Source: Marinifilum_A sediminis
GTDB taxonomy: Bacteria > Bacteroidota > Bacteroidia > Bacteroidales > Marinifilaceae
Length of the DNA: 64,000 nt
Direction: 5' to 3'
NCBI GenBank assembly: GCA_947496465.1
Contig: CANMCX010000014.1
Span: forward strand, 1 to 64,000
Shown: positions 36,897 through 47,021 of the stretch, piece by piece
Layout: each line of letters opens with the position of its first letter
Position numbering within the stretch: the first letter of the stretch is position 1
The notes under the pieces: generated by a model
Told to the model about the DNA's origin: nothing
What the model saw: only the letters and a program-made list of their open reading frames with translations
Databases searched by the model: none
Program-made: the position numbers and the translations under genes

Positions 36897-36929
36897 ATTT
36901 TAAATCGAATTAATTTATGCATAATACTC

Positions 36930-39527
36930 CTAAACGTTCCTAAATACAATGCTTTCACCCACAATATCAATAATTATTTCCTGTTGTGCTGTAATGATTT
37001 CGGACAGTATTTGTTTTGATAACTCATTTAAGATCTGTTTTTGTAAGACTCTCTTAATTGGTCGTGCTCCAAATTGCGGGTCGAATCCCAAATTTCCAAG
37101 AAAATAAATCGCCGATTCACTCAATGAGATACGAATATCATTCTTCGCCAACATTGCTTGAACTGTCTTAAATTGAAGTTGTACAATTCTCTTCACTTCC
37201 TCTCTTTCCAAAGGTGTAAATACAATGGTTTCATCTAAACGATTCAAAAATTCGGGACGTATGCTTTTCTTTAAAAGATCAAGAACCTCAGTTCTGACTT
37301 GCCAAAGCAATTCTCCTTTATTTTCATTTGTCATTTGCTCTATTTTTTCCTGAATTAAATGTGAACCAACATTGGAAGTCATTATTATGATGGTGTTCTT
37401 AAAATCAACCACACGCCCCTTATTATCTGTCAATCTTCCATCATCAAGAACTTGCAGAAGAATATTAAATACATCAGGATGAGCCTTCTCTATTTCATCC
37501 AATAAAACTACGGAATATGGTTTTCGACGAACTGATTCTGTCAACTGACCACCTTCATCATAGCCAACATATCCGGGAGGAGCTCCAATCAATCTTGATA
37601 CAGAATGTCTCTCCTGATATTCCGACATATCAATTCTTGTCATCTGATTTTCATCGTCAAATAAAAACTCAGCTAAGGCTTTGCCCAATTCGGTTTTACC
37701 AACACCTGTAGTTCCAAGAAAAATAAAAGATCCTATTGGTCTCTTTACATCTTGCAAACCTGCTCTACTTCTCCTCACCGAATCTGCAACGGCAGTAATA
37801 GCTTCCTCCTGTCCAATTACTCTTTTGTGCAATTCATCCTCAAGAGATAATAATTTTTGGCGCTCACTTTTTAGCATTCGATTTACAGGAATGCCAGTCC
37901 ATCGAGACACAACTTCCGCGATATCATCATTCCGAACTTCTTCCTTAATCAAGGCATCGGAGTTTTGATTCTGCTTCAGCTTTTCGTTTAAATGTTCGAT
38001 TTCCTCTTCCAACTCTTTTAATTTTCCATAGCGGATTTCGGCTACTCTTCCGTAATCTCCTTCACGTTCGGCTTTTTCAGCTTCATATTTTAAATTTTCA
38101 AGCTCTTCCTTATTCTTCTGAATACCATCAATCACTTCCCTTTCGGCTTCCCACTTGGTCCTATATTTTATCCTTTCATCATTCAGCTCTGCAATTTCTC
38201 TAGCCAATTCATCCTGTTTTTTACTATCTCCTTCACGTTGAATGGCCAATTTTTCAATTTCCAATTGCTTGATCTTGCGTTCGATTTCATCCAGCTCTTC
38301 AGGCAAAGAATTCATCTCCAAACGTAACTTGGCAGCAGCTTCATCTATCAGATCAATGGCTTTATCTGGCAAAAAACGATCGGAAATGTAACGTTGCGAT
38401 AACTCCACTGCAGCAATAATGGCCTCATCTTTAATTTGTACTTTATGATGATTCTCGTATCGTTCTTTTAATCCCCTAAGTATAGAGATAGCACTTAAAG
38501 TGTCGGGTTCCTCAACCAATACTTTTTGGAAACGACGCTCCAAAGCTTTGTCTTTCTCAAAATATTTTTGATACTCATTTAAGGTAGTAGCACCAATGGC
38601 ACGTAAATCGCCACGAGCCAAAGCCGGTTTTAGAATATTAGCTGCATCCATCGCTCCTTCACCTTTTCCAGCTCCTACTAGGGTATGAATTTCATCAATA
38701 AACAATACGATCTCTCCATCAGATTCAACCACCTCTTTTACAACAGATTTAAGTCTTTCTTCAAACTCTCCTTTGTATTTGGCACCTGCGATCAAAGCTC
38801 CCATATCAAGCGAGAAAATTTGCTTGCTTATCAAATTATCGGGTACATCCCCTTTAATAATTCGATGAGCCAAACCTTCGGCAATGGCTGTTTTACCCAC
38901 TCCAGGCTCTCCAATTAGTATAGGATTATTTTTAGTCCTTCGTGAAAGAATTTGAAGAATCCTACGGATCTCTTCGTCACGACCTATTACCGGATCCAAT
39001 TTCCCATTTCGGGCTCTTTCGTTCAAATCAACTGCAAAACGCCTTAAAGAATTGAAAGTATCTTCTGCAGTTTGCGACACAACCTTTGCTCCTTTTCTCA
39101 ATTCCTGTATTGTAGCATTAAGATCTTTTTCATTTATTCCATTATCCTTAAACAGTTGAGCAATCTGGTCTTTCGCTTTAACTAATGAAAGTAGAATGTG
39201 TTCGATAGACACAAACTGATCGCCCATTTTTCTGGATATATCAGTAGCATTTTGCAATACTGTTCTTGCATCTCTCGACAAATAAGGATCTCCTCCGCTT
39301 ATTTTTGGATAAGACTCCAAAATTCTATCAAGTACTACAATAAAATTTTGGACATTCACACCCAGTTTATTCATCAAAAAACCAACAACATTTTCTCCTT
39401 CCGAAAAAATCCCTTTCAACAAGTGACCAGTTTCAATGACTTGTTGCTGATTTCCCTGTGCAACCTGATATGCTTTTTCGATTGTCTGTTGCGATTTAAT
39501 TGTGAAATTATTAAAGTTCATATCCAT
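36930..39527 (-). CDS. clpB: ClpB protein disaggregase
   Basis: The 865-residue Hsp100 chaperone pulls apart aggregated proteins with DnaK. It has a Clp N-domain (to about 145), a first AAA+ module with GEPGVGKTA, the ClpB-specific middle coiled coil (about 400-525; acidic/basic heptads), and a second AAA+ module with GTTGVGKTE. It lacks the ClpP-binding IGF loop of ClpA. Start may be the first or third codon (MDM). A candidate promoter lies about 70 bp upstream. Confidence 0.97.
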   Translation of the reverse strand: MDMNFNNFTIKSQQTIEKAYQVAQGNQQQVIETGHLLKGIFSEGENVVGFLMNKLGVNVQNFIVVLDRILESYPKISGGDPYLSRDARTVLQNATDISRKMGDQFVSIEHILLSLVKAKDQIAQLFKDNGINEKDLNATIQELRKGAKVVSQTAEDTFNSLRRFAVDLNERARNGKLDPVIGRDEEIRRILQILSRRTKNNPILIGEPGVGKTAIAEGLAHRIIKGDVPDNLISKQIFSLDMGALIAGAKYKGEFEERLKSVVKEVVESDGEIVLFIDEIHTLVGAGKGEGAMDAANILKPALARGDLRAIGATTLNEYQKYFEKDKALERRFQKVLVEEPDTLSAISILRGLKERYENHHKVQIKDEAIIAAVELSQRYISDRFLPDKAIDLIDEAAAKLRLEMNSLPEELDEIERKIKQLEIEKLAIQREGDSKKQDELAREIAELNDERIKYRTKWEAEREVIDGIQKNKEELENLKYEAEKAEREGDYGRVAEIRYGKLKELEEEIEHLNEKLKQNQNSDALIKEEVRNDDIAEVVSRWTGIPVNRMLKSERQKLLSLEDELHKRVIGQEEAITAVADSVRRSRAGLQDVKRPIGSFIFLGTTGVGKTELGKALAEFLFDDENQMTRIDMSEYQERHSVSRLIGAPPGYVGYDEGGQLTESVRRKPYSVVLLDEIEKAHPDVFNILLQVLDDGRLTDNKGRVVDFKNTIIIMTSNVGSHLIQEKIEQMTNENKGELLWQVRTEVLDLLKKSIRPEFLNRLDETIVFTPLEREEVKRIVQLQFKTVQAMLAKNDIRISLSESAIYFLGNLGFDPQFGARPIKRVLQKQILNELSKQILSEIITAQQEIIIDIVGESIVFRNV

Positions 39528-39597
39528 AATAATAATTTGTAACTATCTGATAAAATATTGAAAAAACTAATCATCTACGCTACATTAATTCCTAACT

Positions 39598-39605
39598 CAA
39601 AATTA
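39598..39605 (-). promoter_or_regulatory. Candidate -7 box of clpB
   Basis: The minus strand reads TAATTTTG (TAnnTTTG), giving a leader of roughly 64 nt. The same box sequence precedes buk. Confidence 0.4.
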
Positions 39606-39770
39606 CGCTTGATACACTTCAATTTATTTGCCATTTACCAAAAACTGTAATAATGTCTGGAAGAAGATAAAAATATCCGTCAACTTGACATATTATTGGA
39701 GATTTTCATGATTTATTTCATGTTAACAGAATTTTAGAAATTACAGACCCAATACATCTGGATATTTATA

Positions 39771-39778
39771 TACATTTG
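39771..39778 (+). promoter_or_regulatory. Candidate -7 box of the osmC-like gene
   Basis: TACATTTG matches TAnnTTTG and lies 32 bp before the start codon. Confidence 0.5.
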
Positions 39779-39810
39779 TCAGCTGAATGTAAAAACAAAA
39801 TATTATAAAT

Positions 39811-40224
39811 ATGAAAGCAACAACTACCTGGACAAAAGGCATGTCATCGATAATTACCAACAACAGAGGTCACGAAATAACAATTGATTTACCTGATGGA
39901 AAAGGAGGTGAAAATCTTGGTGCAACAGCTTTTGAAGTGTGCTTAATGAGCTACTCTGGATGTGTAAACACTATCTTCAATGTAGTCGCTAAAAAGATGA
40001 GAATTGAGTTTACATCTTTAGAAGTTGACACAACAGCTCAACAGCAAAATGGAGCTCCAACTTTTACGGATGTAGAAGTAGAGTTAAGAATTGATTCTGA
40101 AGCCAATGATGAAAAAATTAAGAAATGTCTGGAACAAACACTAAAGATGTGTCCTGTAGGAGTTCTATTTCATCAGGCTGGTGTTAACACTACATACAAA
40201 ATTGTAAAAATGCAGAAAGCATAA
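39811..40224 (+). CDS. OsmC/Ohr family thiol peroxidase-like protein
   Basis: The 137-residue protein of the OsmC fold has two conserved cysteines at the expected places, SGCVNTIF (about 50) and KMCPVGVLF (about 113). Such proteins reduce organic hydroperoxides or handle redox stress as dimers. It has its own promoter box and terminator, so it is probably monocistronic. The OsmC-like YhfA subgroup is as likely as Ohr. Confidence 0.88.
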   Translation: MKATTTWTKGMSSIITNNRGHEITIDLPDGKGGENLGATAFEVCLMSYSGCVNTIFNVVAKKMRIEFTSLEVDTTAQQQNGAPTFTDVEVELRIDSEANDEKIKKCLEQTLKMCPVGVLFHQAGVNTTYKIVKMQKA

Positions 40225-40247
40225 GTTGAATACGACATACTTTCACA

Positions 40248-40279
40248 AATCCCTTACCATAGGTAAGGGATTTTTTTAT
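40248..40279 (+). terminator. Terminator of the osmC-like gene
   Basis: AATCCCTTACC-AT-AGGTAAGGGATT followed by a T run, 24 bp after the stop codon. Confidence 0.88.
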
Positions 40280-40455
40280 ACGATAACAAATCACATTTAC
40301 GTAACAGTTAATAATATCGAAAACAGATTTTTCAAATCAATATTTGTTCTCTATTCTATAATTAACAAATCATTAACGCTGTAAAAATACCCCAACCATT
40401 GTTTAGCTGAAAAATAAAAGACTAATTTGTATTTTATTATTAAAATTAAAAAATC

Positions 40456-41037
40456 ATGAAAAACTTATTAGTATTAACAATACTACTGATCAGCTTTACA
40501 AGTTTTGGTCAGAATGAAAAAAGCAGTATTAATGTTGGGGATAAGGCTCCATCTTTTACTGCTAAAGATCAAAATGGAACAATTGTAAAAAGTGACGACA
40601 TTCTTGCCAATGAGCAATTAATAGTCGTTTTCTATCGTGGACAATGGTGTCCTTTGTGCAACAAACATCTATCTCATCTACAAGAGAATGTAGAAAAATT
40701 TAAAAAAGCGGGGGCGAGACTTGTTGCAATATCTCCTGAGATACCTTTAAGTGTTGATAAAACCATTGAGAAAACAAGTGCAGAATACTCTATTCTTTAC
40801 GATGCAAACAGTAAAATTATGAAAGAGTATGGTGTTGATTTTGTTTTATCAGAGAAACTGCAAAAAAAATACAAAGAATATGGTATTGATTTGACAGTTT
40901 CTAATGGAAACGATAATCAAATGCTTCCAGTTCCTGCAACTTATGTTATTGGAAAAAATGGCAAAGTAAAATATGTGCAATACGATCCAAATTACAAGAA
41001 CAGATCCAATGCAAAAGACATTTTAATGCATTTATAA
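40456..41037 (+). CDS. Exported peroxiredoxin-like AhpC/TSA protein
   Basis: The 193-residue protein has a signal peptide (cut after TSFGQ, about residue 19) and a thioredoxin-fold AhpC/TSA domain. The redox motif is YRGQWCPLCNKHL, a CxxC-like pair in the position of the peroxidatic Cys, as in the peroxiredoxin-like two-Cys subgroup. It should work in the periplasm, reducing peroxides or disulfides. Terminator follows within 15 bp. Confidence 0.85.
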   Translation: MKNLLVLTILLISFTSFGQNEKSSINVGDKAPSFTAKDQNGTIVKSDDILANEQLIVVFYRGQWCPLCNKHLSHLQENVEKFKKAGARLVAISPEIPLSVDKTIEKTSAEYSILYDANSKIMKEYGVDFVLSEKLQKKYKEYGIDLTVSNGNDNQMLPVPATYVIGKNGKVKYVQYDPNYKNRSNAKDILMHL

Positions 41038-41047
41038 AAAACATTGC

Positions 41048-41076
41048 GAGCTGCAGTATTAACTGTGGCTCTTTTT
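41048..41076 (+). terminator. Terminator of the peroxiredoxin-like gene
   Basis: GAGCTGCAGT-ATTA-ACTGTGGCTC then five T. It touches the last codons of the convergent AraC gene. Confidence 0.75.
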
Positions 41077-41908
41077 ATACAATTCGCTTATTATGGATTC
41101 GATAATCTTTAGGCGACATTTTATAATGAGCTTTAAAGACCCTATAGAAATATCCCATATTACCATAACCACAATCAGAAGCAATTGTTTTCACAGAGGC
41201 ATCGGTCATGATCAGCAAACGCGCAGCATACTTGATCTTGGACAAGTTAATAGTTTCGGTAAGCGTTTTTCCTGTGTATTTTTTAATTATCCTATTGGTA
41301 TGATCGATGGATTTATTAGTTAATGACAAAAAACCTTCAATACCTTGAATAAAAACAGCAGGTGAATTGTAATTTTCCAAAGCGGATTGAAGCCAATAAG
41401 GCATTTCATTATCATAGCTTTTGTGTGATGGTTCAATTATTTCAAAAATAAACAGTAGTAATCTATCCAATTGAATGTACTCCCTACTTTGATTGATTAC
41501 CTGATCGGCTTTCCTACATAATAAACTCAACTCTTCAGCAGGAACTCTAAAACTAAAAGGCAAATAACTCTTGCTCCAAAAATACAAGTTCGTTTCAGGA
41601 AAGTATCTGTTTCTAAAATAATCTAATGTCGAGCTTTTAAAAGCCAGATTAGTAATGGTTAATCCTTTAGCCGTTGATTTAGCAATAAAGGTATGCTTGT
41701 CTTCAGGACGAAGCGTACATAAATAACCTGGAAATATTTTTACTTTCTCTCCATTAATCAAATGATATCCCTCTCCTTCTTCAATCCAAAAAATTTCGGC
41801 ATAATCATGCGTATGCATTTCAATATCTCCTTTTGAACGCAATGTGACTCGTGCCAAATGAAACACCTCCTCGGAATTGGACAGGAAAGAATCCAGATTA
41901 AACTTCAT
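41075..41908 (-). CDS. AraC-family regulator with cupin sensor domain
   Basis: A 277-residue protein counted from the internal Met (MKFNLDSFL). The frame can be extended 8 codons to 41932, and both starts are plausible. The N-terminal cupin (about 30-90) has HTHDYAEIFWIEEGEGYH. The C-terminal double helix-turn-helix ends with IASDCGYGNMGYFYRVFKAHY. Such regulators respond to a small molecule, often a sugar. It lies directly downstream of the GH47 gene but beyond that gene's terminator, so regulation of that gene is only suggested by position. Confidence 0.88.
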   Translation of the reverse strand: MKFNLDSFLSNSEEVFHLARVTLRSKGDIEMHTHDYAEIFWIEEGEGYHLINGEKVKIFPGYLCTLRPEDKHTFIAKSTAKGLTITNLAFKSSTLDYFRNRYFPETNLYFWSKSYLPFSFRVPAEELSLLCRKADQVINQSREYIQLDRLLLFIFEIIEPSHKSYDNEMPYWLQSALENYNSPAVFIQGIEGFLSLTNKSIDHTNRIIKKYTGKTLTETINLSKIKYAARLLIMTDASVKTIASDCGYGNMGYFYRVFKAHYKMSPKDYRIHNKRIV

Positions 41909-41958
41909 AATATCTTGGAGTATTTTATACACGACAAAATAGAATATTTATTCAAAAA

Positions 41959-41990
41959 TAAAAAGGGATTGTATCTGAATACAATCCCTC
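41959..41990 (-). terminator. Terminator of the GH47 gene
   Basis: The minus strand reads GAGGGATTGTATTCAGATACAATCCCTTTTT, 21 bp beyond the stop codon. Confidence 0.88.
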
Positions 41991-42011
41991 ATCAAAAACG
42001 GTTCTTTATGT

Positions 42012-43442
42012 TTATTCTAAACCTAAATTCTTTTTCACCTTTTCAGGATCAAAGGATTTTTTAGCAAAAGGATGTGCTTCTGTATTAAACACATAATCAT
42101 CCAAATTAAAAACTCCTGTTTCTTCTGTAAAAGTCAAGTACAGATATTTCAACGTCTCTGCAAAAAAGAAGGTTGGCATGTAATCCTTTTTCTCCATTGT
42201 TCTAACATCATTCACCGATGAAAAAGCAATTTCAGTTCTACAATATTTCTTAATATCTGACCAATACTGATCAACCATATTGTAATATTTTTTCTTACCT
42301 GTTATGTGATATAAATAATATGCAGATTCAATAATTTCAGGATTTAAATCGTAAACAGGATAAGTTGGTTCTCCTTGTTTGTAATCATAGATCATAGGTT
42401 CTAAACCATATTTATTCCAAAGTCCATTCCAGGTATTCTGAGTTTTTTCTGCTCTTCTTACATCACCATCCAAGGCTAAAATTGACTGGAAAAATGCATC
42501 GTACAAAGTTACAATACTAGCAAATTGTCTTCCTGAATGCGAATCGATACAATCGCGAGTGCCTGTGTGCATATTTACACGACCATACCACAATGTTAAA
42601 TCTGTTTCTTCTGCTACATGTTTGTTGATAGCATCAATACTTTCATCCCACATTTTTTGTGAATCCTTATCTCCGAATAGCAACATACTCTTATACAAAT
42701 ATTCGTAGTATGAATCGGCTCCTGCGCAAATGTGGGAATGATCGTTTAACCATTCGCCTGTTTCCACATCAATTAAATCAGCCACCAAATTCAATTCAGA
42801 ACGCCTCTCCCAAATAGCCAAATTTGCCTTCTTTGCAGTTTGATAATAAATAGGATTACCAGTATAATAACTCAAGATTCCCAACTCAAACATGTAAGAA
42901 GCAGCTTCAGCCAAATTAATTTTAGCACCTTTAGTTTCTCCAGTTTTCAAATTCACCCAGTAATATGGAATCCCTGTTGGAGAGTCGAATGCTTTCAACA
43001 TTCTTTTTCCAAAATCTTCGGCTTTTTCAAGTATCCTTGGATCAGGATTGTATTCATACATTGCCAACAATCCTCCCATAATTCGAATATTGACCTCGAA
43101 TGTTTTAACAAACAAATCCTTATCCCAAGTGATACTATCGATCAAATAATTTTCAACTTCCTTAGCTTGCTGATCCAATCCCATAACTTTCATGGTACTG
43201 TAGGCATCAATAGGCGAAATATGTAAGGATTCTTTGTACCAATCTTGATATGATTTTGATAATGGTAATAATACATCATGTCCCCAAGCGTATTTCTTAT
43301 AAGCTTCCCAAGATCGTACAAACTCATTTTTAACTTCCTCTGCTAAAGGACTAATCTTAATCTCTTTATTTTTTACATCCTTTGTCTGACAAGCAGCAAT
43401 TACGATAGCAAAAAAAATTAGCAAATAACTTAGCTTCTTCAT
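42012..43442 (-). CDS. GH47-type alpha-1,2-mannosidase lipoprotein
   Basis: A 476-residue protein from MKKLSYLLIFF. The longer frame to 43565 adds 41 residues before a clear lipoprotein signal and is not used. Lipobox AIVIAAC puts it on a membrane. Class I mannosidase hallmarks are present: SWEAYKKYAWG, KTFEVNIRIMGGLLAMYEY, FDSPTGIPYY, ADSYYEYLYKS, NPEIIESAYYLYHITG and a terminal NTEAHPF whose Thr binds calcium in the family. These supply the conserved acidic residues. The family trims alpha-1,2-linked mannose and is mostly eukaryotic, with fewer bacterial members. An AraC regulator follows. Confidence 0.85.
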   Translation of the reverse strand: MKKLSYLLIFFAIVIAACQTKDVKNKEIKISPLAEEVKNEFVRSWEAYKKYAWGHDVLLPLSKSYQDWYKESLHISPIDAYSTMKVMGLDQQAKEVENYLIDSITWDKDLFVKTFEVNIRIMGGLLAMYEYNPDPRILEKAEDFGKRMLKAFDSPTGIPYYWVNLKTGETKGAKINLAEAASYMFELGILSYYTGNPIYYQTAKKANLAIWERRSELNLVADLIDVETGEWLNDHSHICAGADSYYEYLYKSMLLFGDKDSQKMWDESIDAINKHVAEETDLTLWYGRVNMHTGTRDCIDSHSGRQFASIVTLYDAFFQSILALDGDVRRAEKTQNTWNGLWNKYGLEPMIYDYKQGEPTYPVYDLNPEIIESAYYLYHITGKKKYYNMVDQYWSDIKKYCRTEIAFSSVNDVRTMEKKDYMPTFFFAETLKYLYLTFTEETGVFNLDDYVFNTEAHPFAKKSFDPEKVKKNLGLE

Positions 43443-43633
43443 TATAAATTCAATTTTATTCTTTGTCAATTCTCTCAAATTTAAAATTAACAGATATTGC
43501 AATTTTGTCAATAAATTCAAATCTTCCTCAAAAATACGATACCAAAAAATGAAGAAATAATACAAAAAAGACTTTTAACGTGAATTTAATACACTAGAGC
43601 GATATGATTGCTACTATTGGTGATTTCAAAATC

Positions 43634-43664
43634 AAAAAAAGGTTGATACACGATCAACCCTTTT
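43634..43664 (-). terminator. Terminator of the ABCG-like gene
   Basis: The minus strand reads AAAAGGGTTGATCGTGTATCAACCTTTTTTT. It lies about 10 bp after the stop codon. Confidence 0.85.
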
Positions 43665-43673
43665 GTAGTAATA

Positions 43674-46600
43674 TTATTTCTGACGTTTTCGGGTAATACG
43701 AATATGTCCTTCTGGTAAGATAGTAACCCAGAATATTTCAATAAGAAGTATTGCTCTGCGCAGTAAATCAAAATACAAAGAGAAATAAAAGATGATTGTA
43801 GTCAGCCAAATGATAATAACATTGAACCAAAAAGTATCAATTAAAAAATTACCGAGCCTCTTTTGAGATGCGAAAAAATGTGCTCGCCCATTCTTATAAA
43901 TAGGCGTCTGAAAAACTGGATCTTTTAGCTGAATAAACTCTTCTTCATACTTTATAAGCTTATTGATTTCTCTTCGATTTAAAACAATCTGCTCAATGGC
44001 TTCGTTATGGTAATCTTGCTTGAATTCAATCACTTTATTACGATCCCCCAAGCTATTAATTAGACCACCAAATACTTTATCACGTTCATTCGATTGAGTT
44101 TTATATTCAGCCCAACCAGCCTGTTTTATTCTATCTAACCATGCATTTACTTTTTCCTCTGAATGACGCAAAGCAATTCGAGATATTTCAATATCCTCAG
44201 GAAGATTATAGATATTCGATAGTTTACTCAATTCATTTTTTATCAATCGAAAATCTTTTTCATTCTCTTTTTTTAACCATGAATTATAAGTTTGTTTCAG
44301 AGAAGGAAGCAAGAATGATGAGCGAAAAGAGACTTCACTCATTTTTTGTTCATATGGAAAAAATTGAGATTGAAAATCATTGTTCTTGAACTGCTCTACC
44401 ACCAAAGCTTCATAAGCCCAACGAGATGTCATTAAATCACCAACAATGGGCACATACTTTTGAGTTGTTATTGCTGGGTGAAGTTTATTAAAACTAACAA
44501 TTACACCAGAAAACAACAGTTGTGGCACCAAAATAAATGGAATGGATACATAAACTGCAACAACTGAATTAAGACCTGCCGATAAGTTTAATCCAATTAG
44601 ATTGGCACAGGCAGAAGCTGTATAAAGAACAAGCCAATATTCCATACTAAGATCTTTGATCTCAAGAATAGTATTTGCAAACAAAACAAATAAGAAGGTC
44701 TGAATTGCTGATATAATGAGGAGTATAATGACTTTGGAATTCAAATAACTGGAGCGGCTTAAATTAAGAAACTGCTCTCGTTTCATCATCCTTCTATCAT
44801 GCAGAATTTCCTCAGCGGATATGATTAAGCCTAAAAATAAGGCTACAACCACAGCCATAAATATAAATGAAGGGATGTTCTCATTCTTCGAAAAGACATA
44901 AATAGGATGATCAACATCTGCCCCACTGATATATTTTGTAAAATATCCAAGAATAACAGCCAATAACGGTGCTTCCAGCAAGGTTATCAACATGTATTGT
45001 CGATTGCTTAACTTTGATTTTATATCTCTCGACAAATATATCTTTAACTGATCCCAACGCTTCGGAATACTAAAATAGTTTTTAGGAATAAGCTTCTTAC
45101 GTTTTGGTTTAGTAACCTTTGTTTTATTTTCTATATTCTCCTGATACAATTCATACCACTCCTCGGAGCTTCTCTTACGTTTACGAATTTGCTTGCCATA
45201 CTCGTTCATCATACGAGCTTCAATAATCCGTAAAATTTGCTCAGAACTTACGTTACCACAAGTCAGGCACTCACTTTCATCAGCTTTTACATAGTGTGAT
45301 TGCGTTTTAAAATAAACAACCGCATCAATAGGATTTCCAAAATAAATTACCTTTCCCCCCTGATCCATCATCACCAATTTATCAAGCAATTTAAAAATAT
45401 CGGAAGATGGTTGATGGATATTACAGATCACAAGTTTTCCTTTTAAAACCTGTCTCTTTAAAAGAATCATCACCTTTTCAGAATCCATACTTGATAAGCC
45501 CGAAGTAGGTTCATCTACAAAAAGTACAGATGGTTCTCGCATCAATTCTAATGCAATATTCAAGCGCTTACGCTGACCACCGCTAAGAACTTTATTAATC
45601 GGATCTCCAACTTTAAGGTCACGAGCCTCAACCAAATCAAAATCTTCAATTGTTTTATCAATGATCTTCTCTATTATTTCATCAGAAGTATCATCGAAAC
45701 ACAATTTAGCATTGTAATATAAGTTTTCGTATACAGTCAGCTCTTCAACTAATAAGTCATCTTGAGGAACATAACCGATAACTCCTCTTAATTTTTCCTT
45801 ATCGATATGCAAATTGTAACCATTGATAAAAATCTCACCATTCTTTAGTGGAAGATTTCCATTCAGAACATTCAAAAATGTGGACTTCCCAGTTCCACTT
45901 CCTCCCATTACTCCAACCATTTGACCTGATTCCATTTTCATGCTAACAGGTTGCAAACCATTATTTGATCCAGGAAAATTAAACTCTACTTCTTTAGCAA
46001 TAAATTCAATATCTGATAAATTTCTTCTCTCAATAAACACCGACGAAATCTGTGAGTAATAAATCGGGTCAATTCGCGGACTTCGAACCACAGATCCAAA
46101 CGAAAGAATATAGCCCCTATCCAATTTCACATTGTGCCCATTCAAAAAGAGGTTATACTCTCCAAAATACTTCATGATTAAAGTATTTGTACTTTCTAGG
46201 TGAAGAATAAATATTCTCCCACGCAATCGAGGACTATAGATATGCTTGACTACCTCATGTTCCCAATTTTCATTGTTATCAATTAGGAGTAAATGTTCGT
46301 TGAATGGAATTGAGTACTCATCTCCAATTAAAAATTGGCGACCATATTCAAACTCGTGTTTGGGAATACGAAATGATTTAGATACAGTCTTTACAAAATC
46401 AAGTTCTTCAGGACCTGTGAATTCTGTATCATCTATAAACTCTAGCAATTGAAGCATCACCCAGACCTTTTGTTCCTGTTCAGCCTCTTCAGCTAATTTC
46501 AAACAAATATTTGCAACTTGTTCATGCTTTTTACGCAATGAATCTTTATTTCCATCCTCGTAATACGATTCCCTCAAAAAACGATCAAAATTTTCAAGAT

Positions 46601-46742
46601 AGTGCTCAATCCACTCTTTACTAAACTGTTTCTGAAGCCAACTGGCAACAACATCACGTGCCGCCATCTCAAAGCCAAGCTTTTGCTCATCAACAATAAT
46701 GGCAAAAAGTCGCATCAAGGCATTCAGTAAGGATTCATTCAT
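43674..46742 (-). CDS. ABCG-like transporter with TerB-like and FHA-like N-terminal domains
   Basis: The 1022-residue protein has an N-terminal helical region (about 1-135) resembling TerB/DnaJ-type domains, a beta-rich region (about 145-240) resembling an FHA fold, and an ATPase. The ATPase has Walker A GGSGTGKST (280-288), signature VLSGGQRKRLNIALE and Walker B FVDEPTSGLSS. A short linker with a Cys pair (ECLTCGN) leads to an ABC-2 permease with about six helices and large soluble insertions. The domain order ATPase then permease is that of the ABCG/White family, so it works as a dimer and probably exports. Substrate unknown. Encoded alone. Confidence 0.85.
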   Translation of the reverse strand: MNESLLNALMRLFAIIVDEQKLGFEMAARDVVASWLQKQFSKEWIEHYLENFDRFLRESYYEDGNKDSLRKKHEQVANICLKLAEEAEQEQKVWVMLQLLEFIDDTEFTGPEELDFVKTVSKSFRIPKHEFEYGRQFLIGDEYSIPFNEHLLLIDNNENWEHEVVKHIYSPRLRGRIFILHLESTNTLIMKYFGEYNLFLNGHNVKLDRGYILSFGSVVRSPRIDPIYYSQISSVFIERRNLSDIEFIAKEVEFNFPGSNNGLQPVSMKMESGQMVGVMGGSGTGKSTFLNVLNGNLPLKNGEIFINGYNLHIDKEKLRGVIGYVPQDDLLVEELTVYENLYYNAKLCFDDTSDEIIEKIIDKTIEDFDLVEARDLKVGDPINKVLSGGQRKRLNIALELMREPSVLFVDEPTSGLSSMDSEKVMILLKRQVLKGKLVICNIHQPSSDIFKLLDKLVMMDQGGKVIYFGNPIDAVVYFKTQSHYVKADESECLTCGNVSSEQILRIIEARMMNEYGKQIRKRKRSSEEWYELYQENIENKTKVTKPKRKKLIPKNYFSIPKRWDQLKIYLSRDIKSKLSNRQYMLITLLEAPLLAVILGYFTKYISGADVDHPIYVFSKNENIPSFIFMAVVVALFLGLIISAEEILHDRRMMKREQFLNLSRSSYLNSKVIILLIISAIQTFLFVLFANTILEIKDLSMEYWLVLYTASACANLIGLNLSAGLNSVVAVYVSIPFILVPQLLFSGVIVSFNKLHPAITTQKYVPIVGDLMTSRWAYEALVVEQFKNNDFQSQFFPYEQKMSEVSFRSSFLLPSLKQTYNSWLKKENEKDFRLIKNELSKLSNIYNLPEDIEISRIALRHSEEKVNAWLDRIKQAGWAEYKTQSNERDKVFGGLINSLGDRNKVIEFKQDYHNEAIEQIVLNRREINKLIKYEEEFIQLKDPVFQTPIYKNGRAHFFASQKRLGNFLIDTFWFNVIIIWLTTIIFYFSLYFDLLRRAILLIEIFWVTILPEGHIRITRKRQK

Positions 46743-47021
46743 GAGGTAAAATTAGAATTATTGGTGCTAATAGTCTTGGTTTTCTGATAAGGCACTAATT
46801 TAGACAAATTACTTGAGCTATGGAATAAAACATTTTTACAAAAAAATTAAATAAAAAGCAGTTCTAGCTAATTTTTTTTAGATTTTTCTAAAAAACATTT
46901 CCTCCAACGAATCGTATTTAATCATCGATAAAACACAAAATACAACTGTTTAACCCCCCTTACCATATTGGTTTTTAATCTTTTTTAACACTTCTTATCA
47001 TGAGTTAACCTTTGATTTTCA
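46743..47021. other. Intergenic upstream of the ABCG-like gene
   Basis: AT-rich sequence that should hold the promoter of the ABCG-like gene. No reliable element was assigned before the small-RNA array starts. Confidence 0.45.

Noticed and set aside
43443..43565. N-terminal extension of the GH47 frame
   Set aside because: It would place 41 residues before a clean lipoprotein signal peptide.
42012..46742. Polysaccharide utilisation locus around the GH47 gene
   Set aside because: No SusC/SusD pair, sulfatase or other glycoside hydrolase is nearby.
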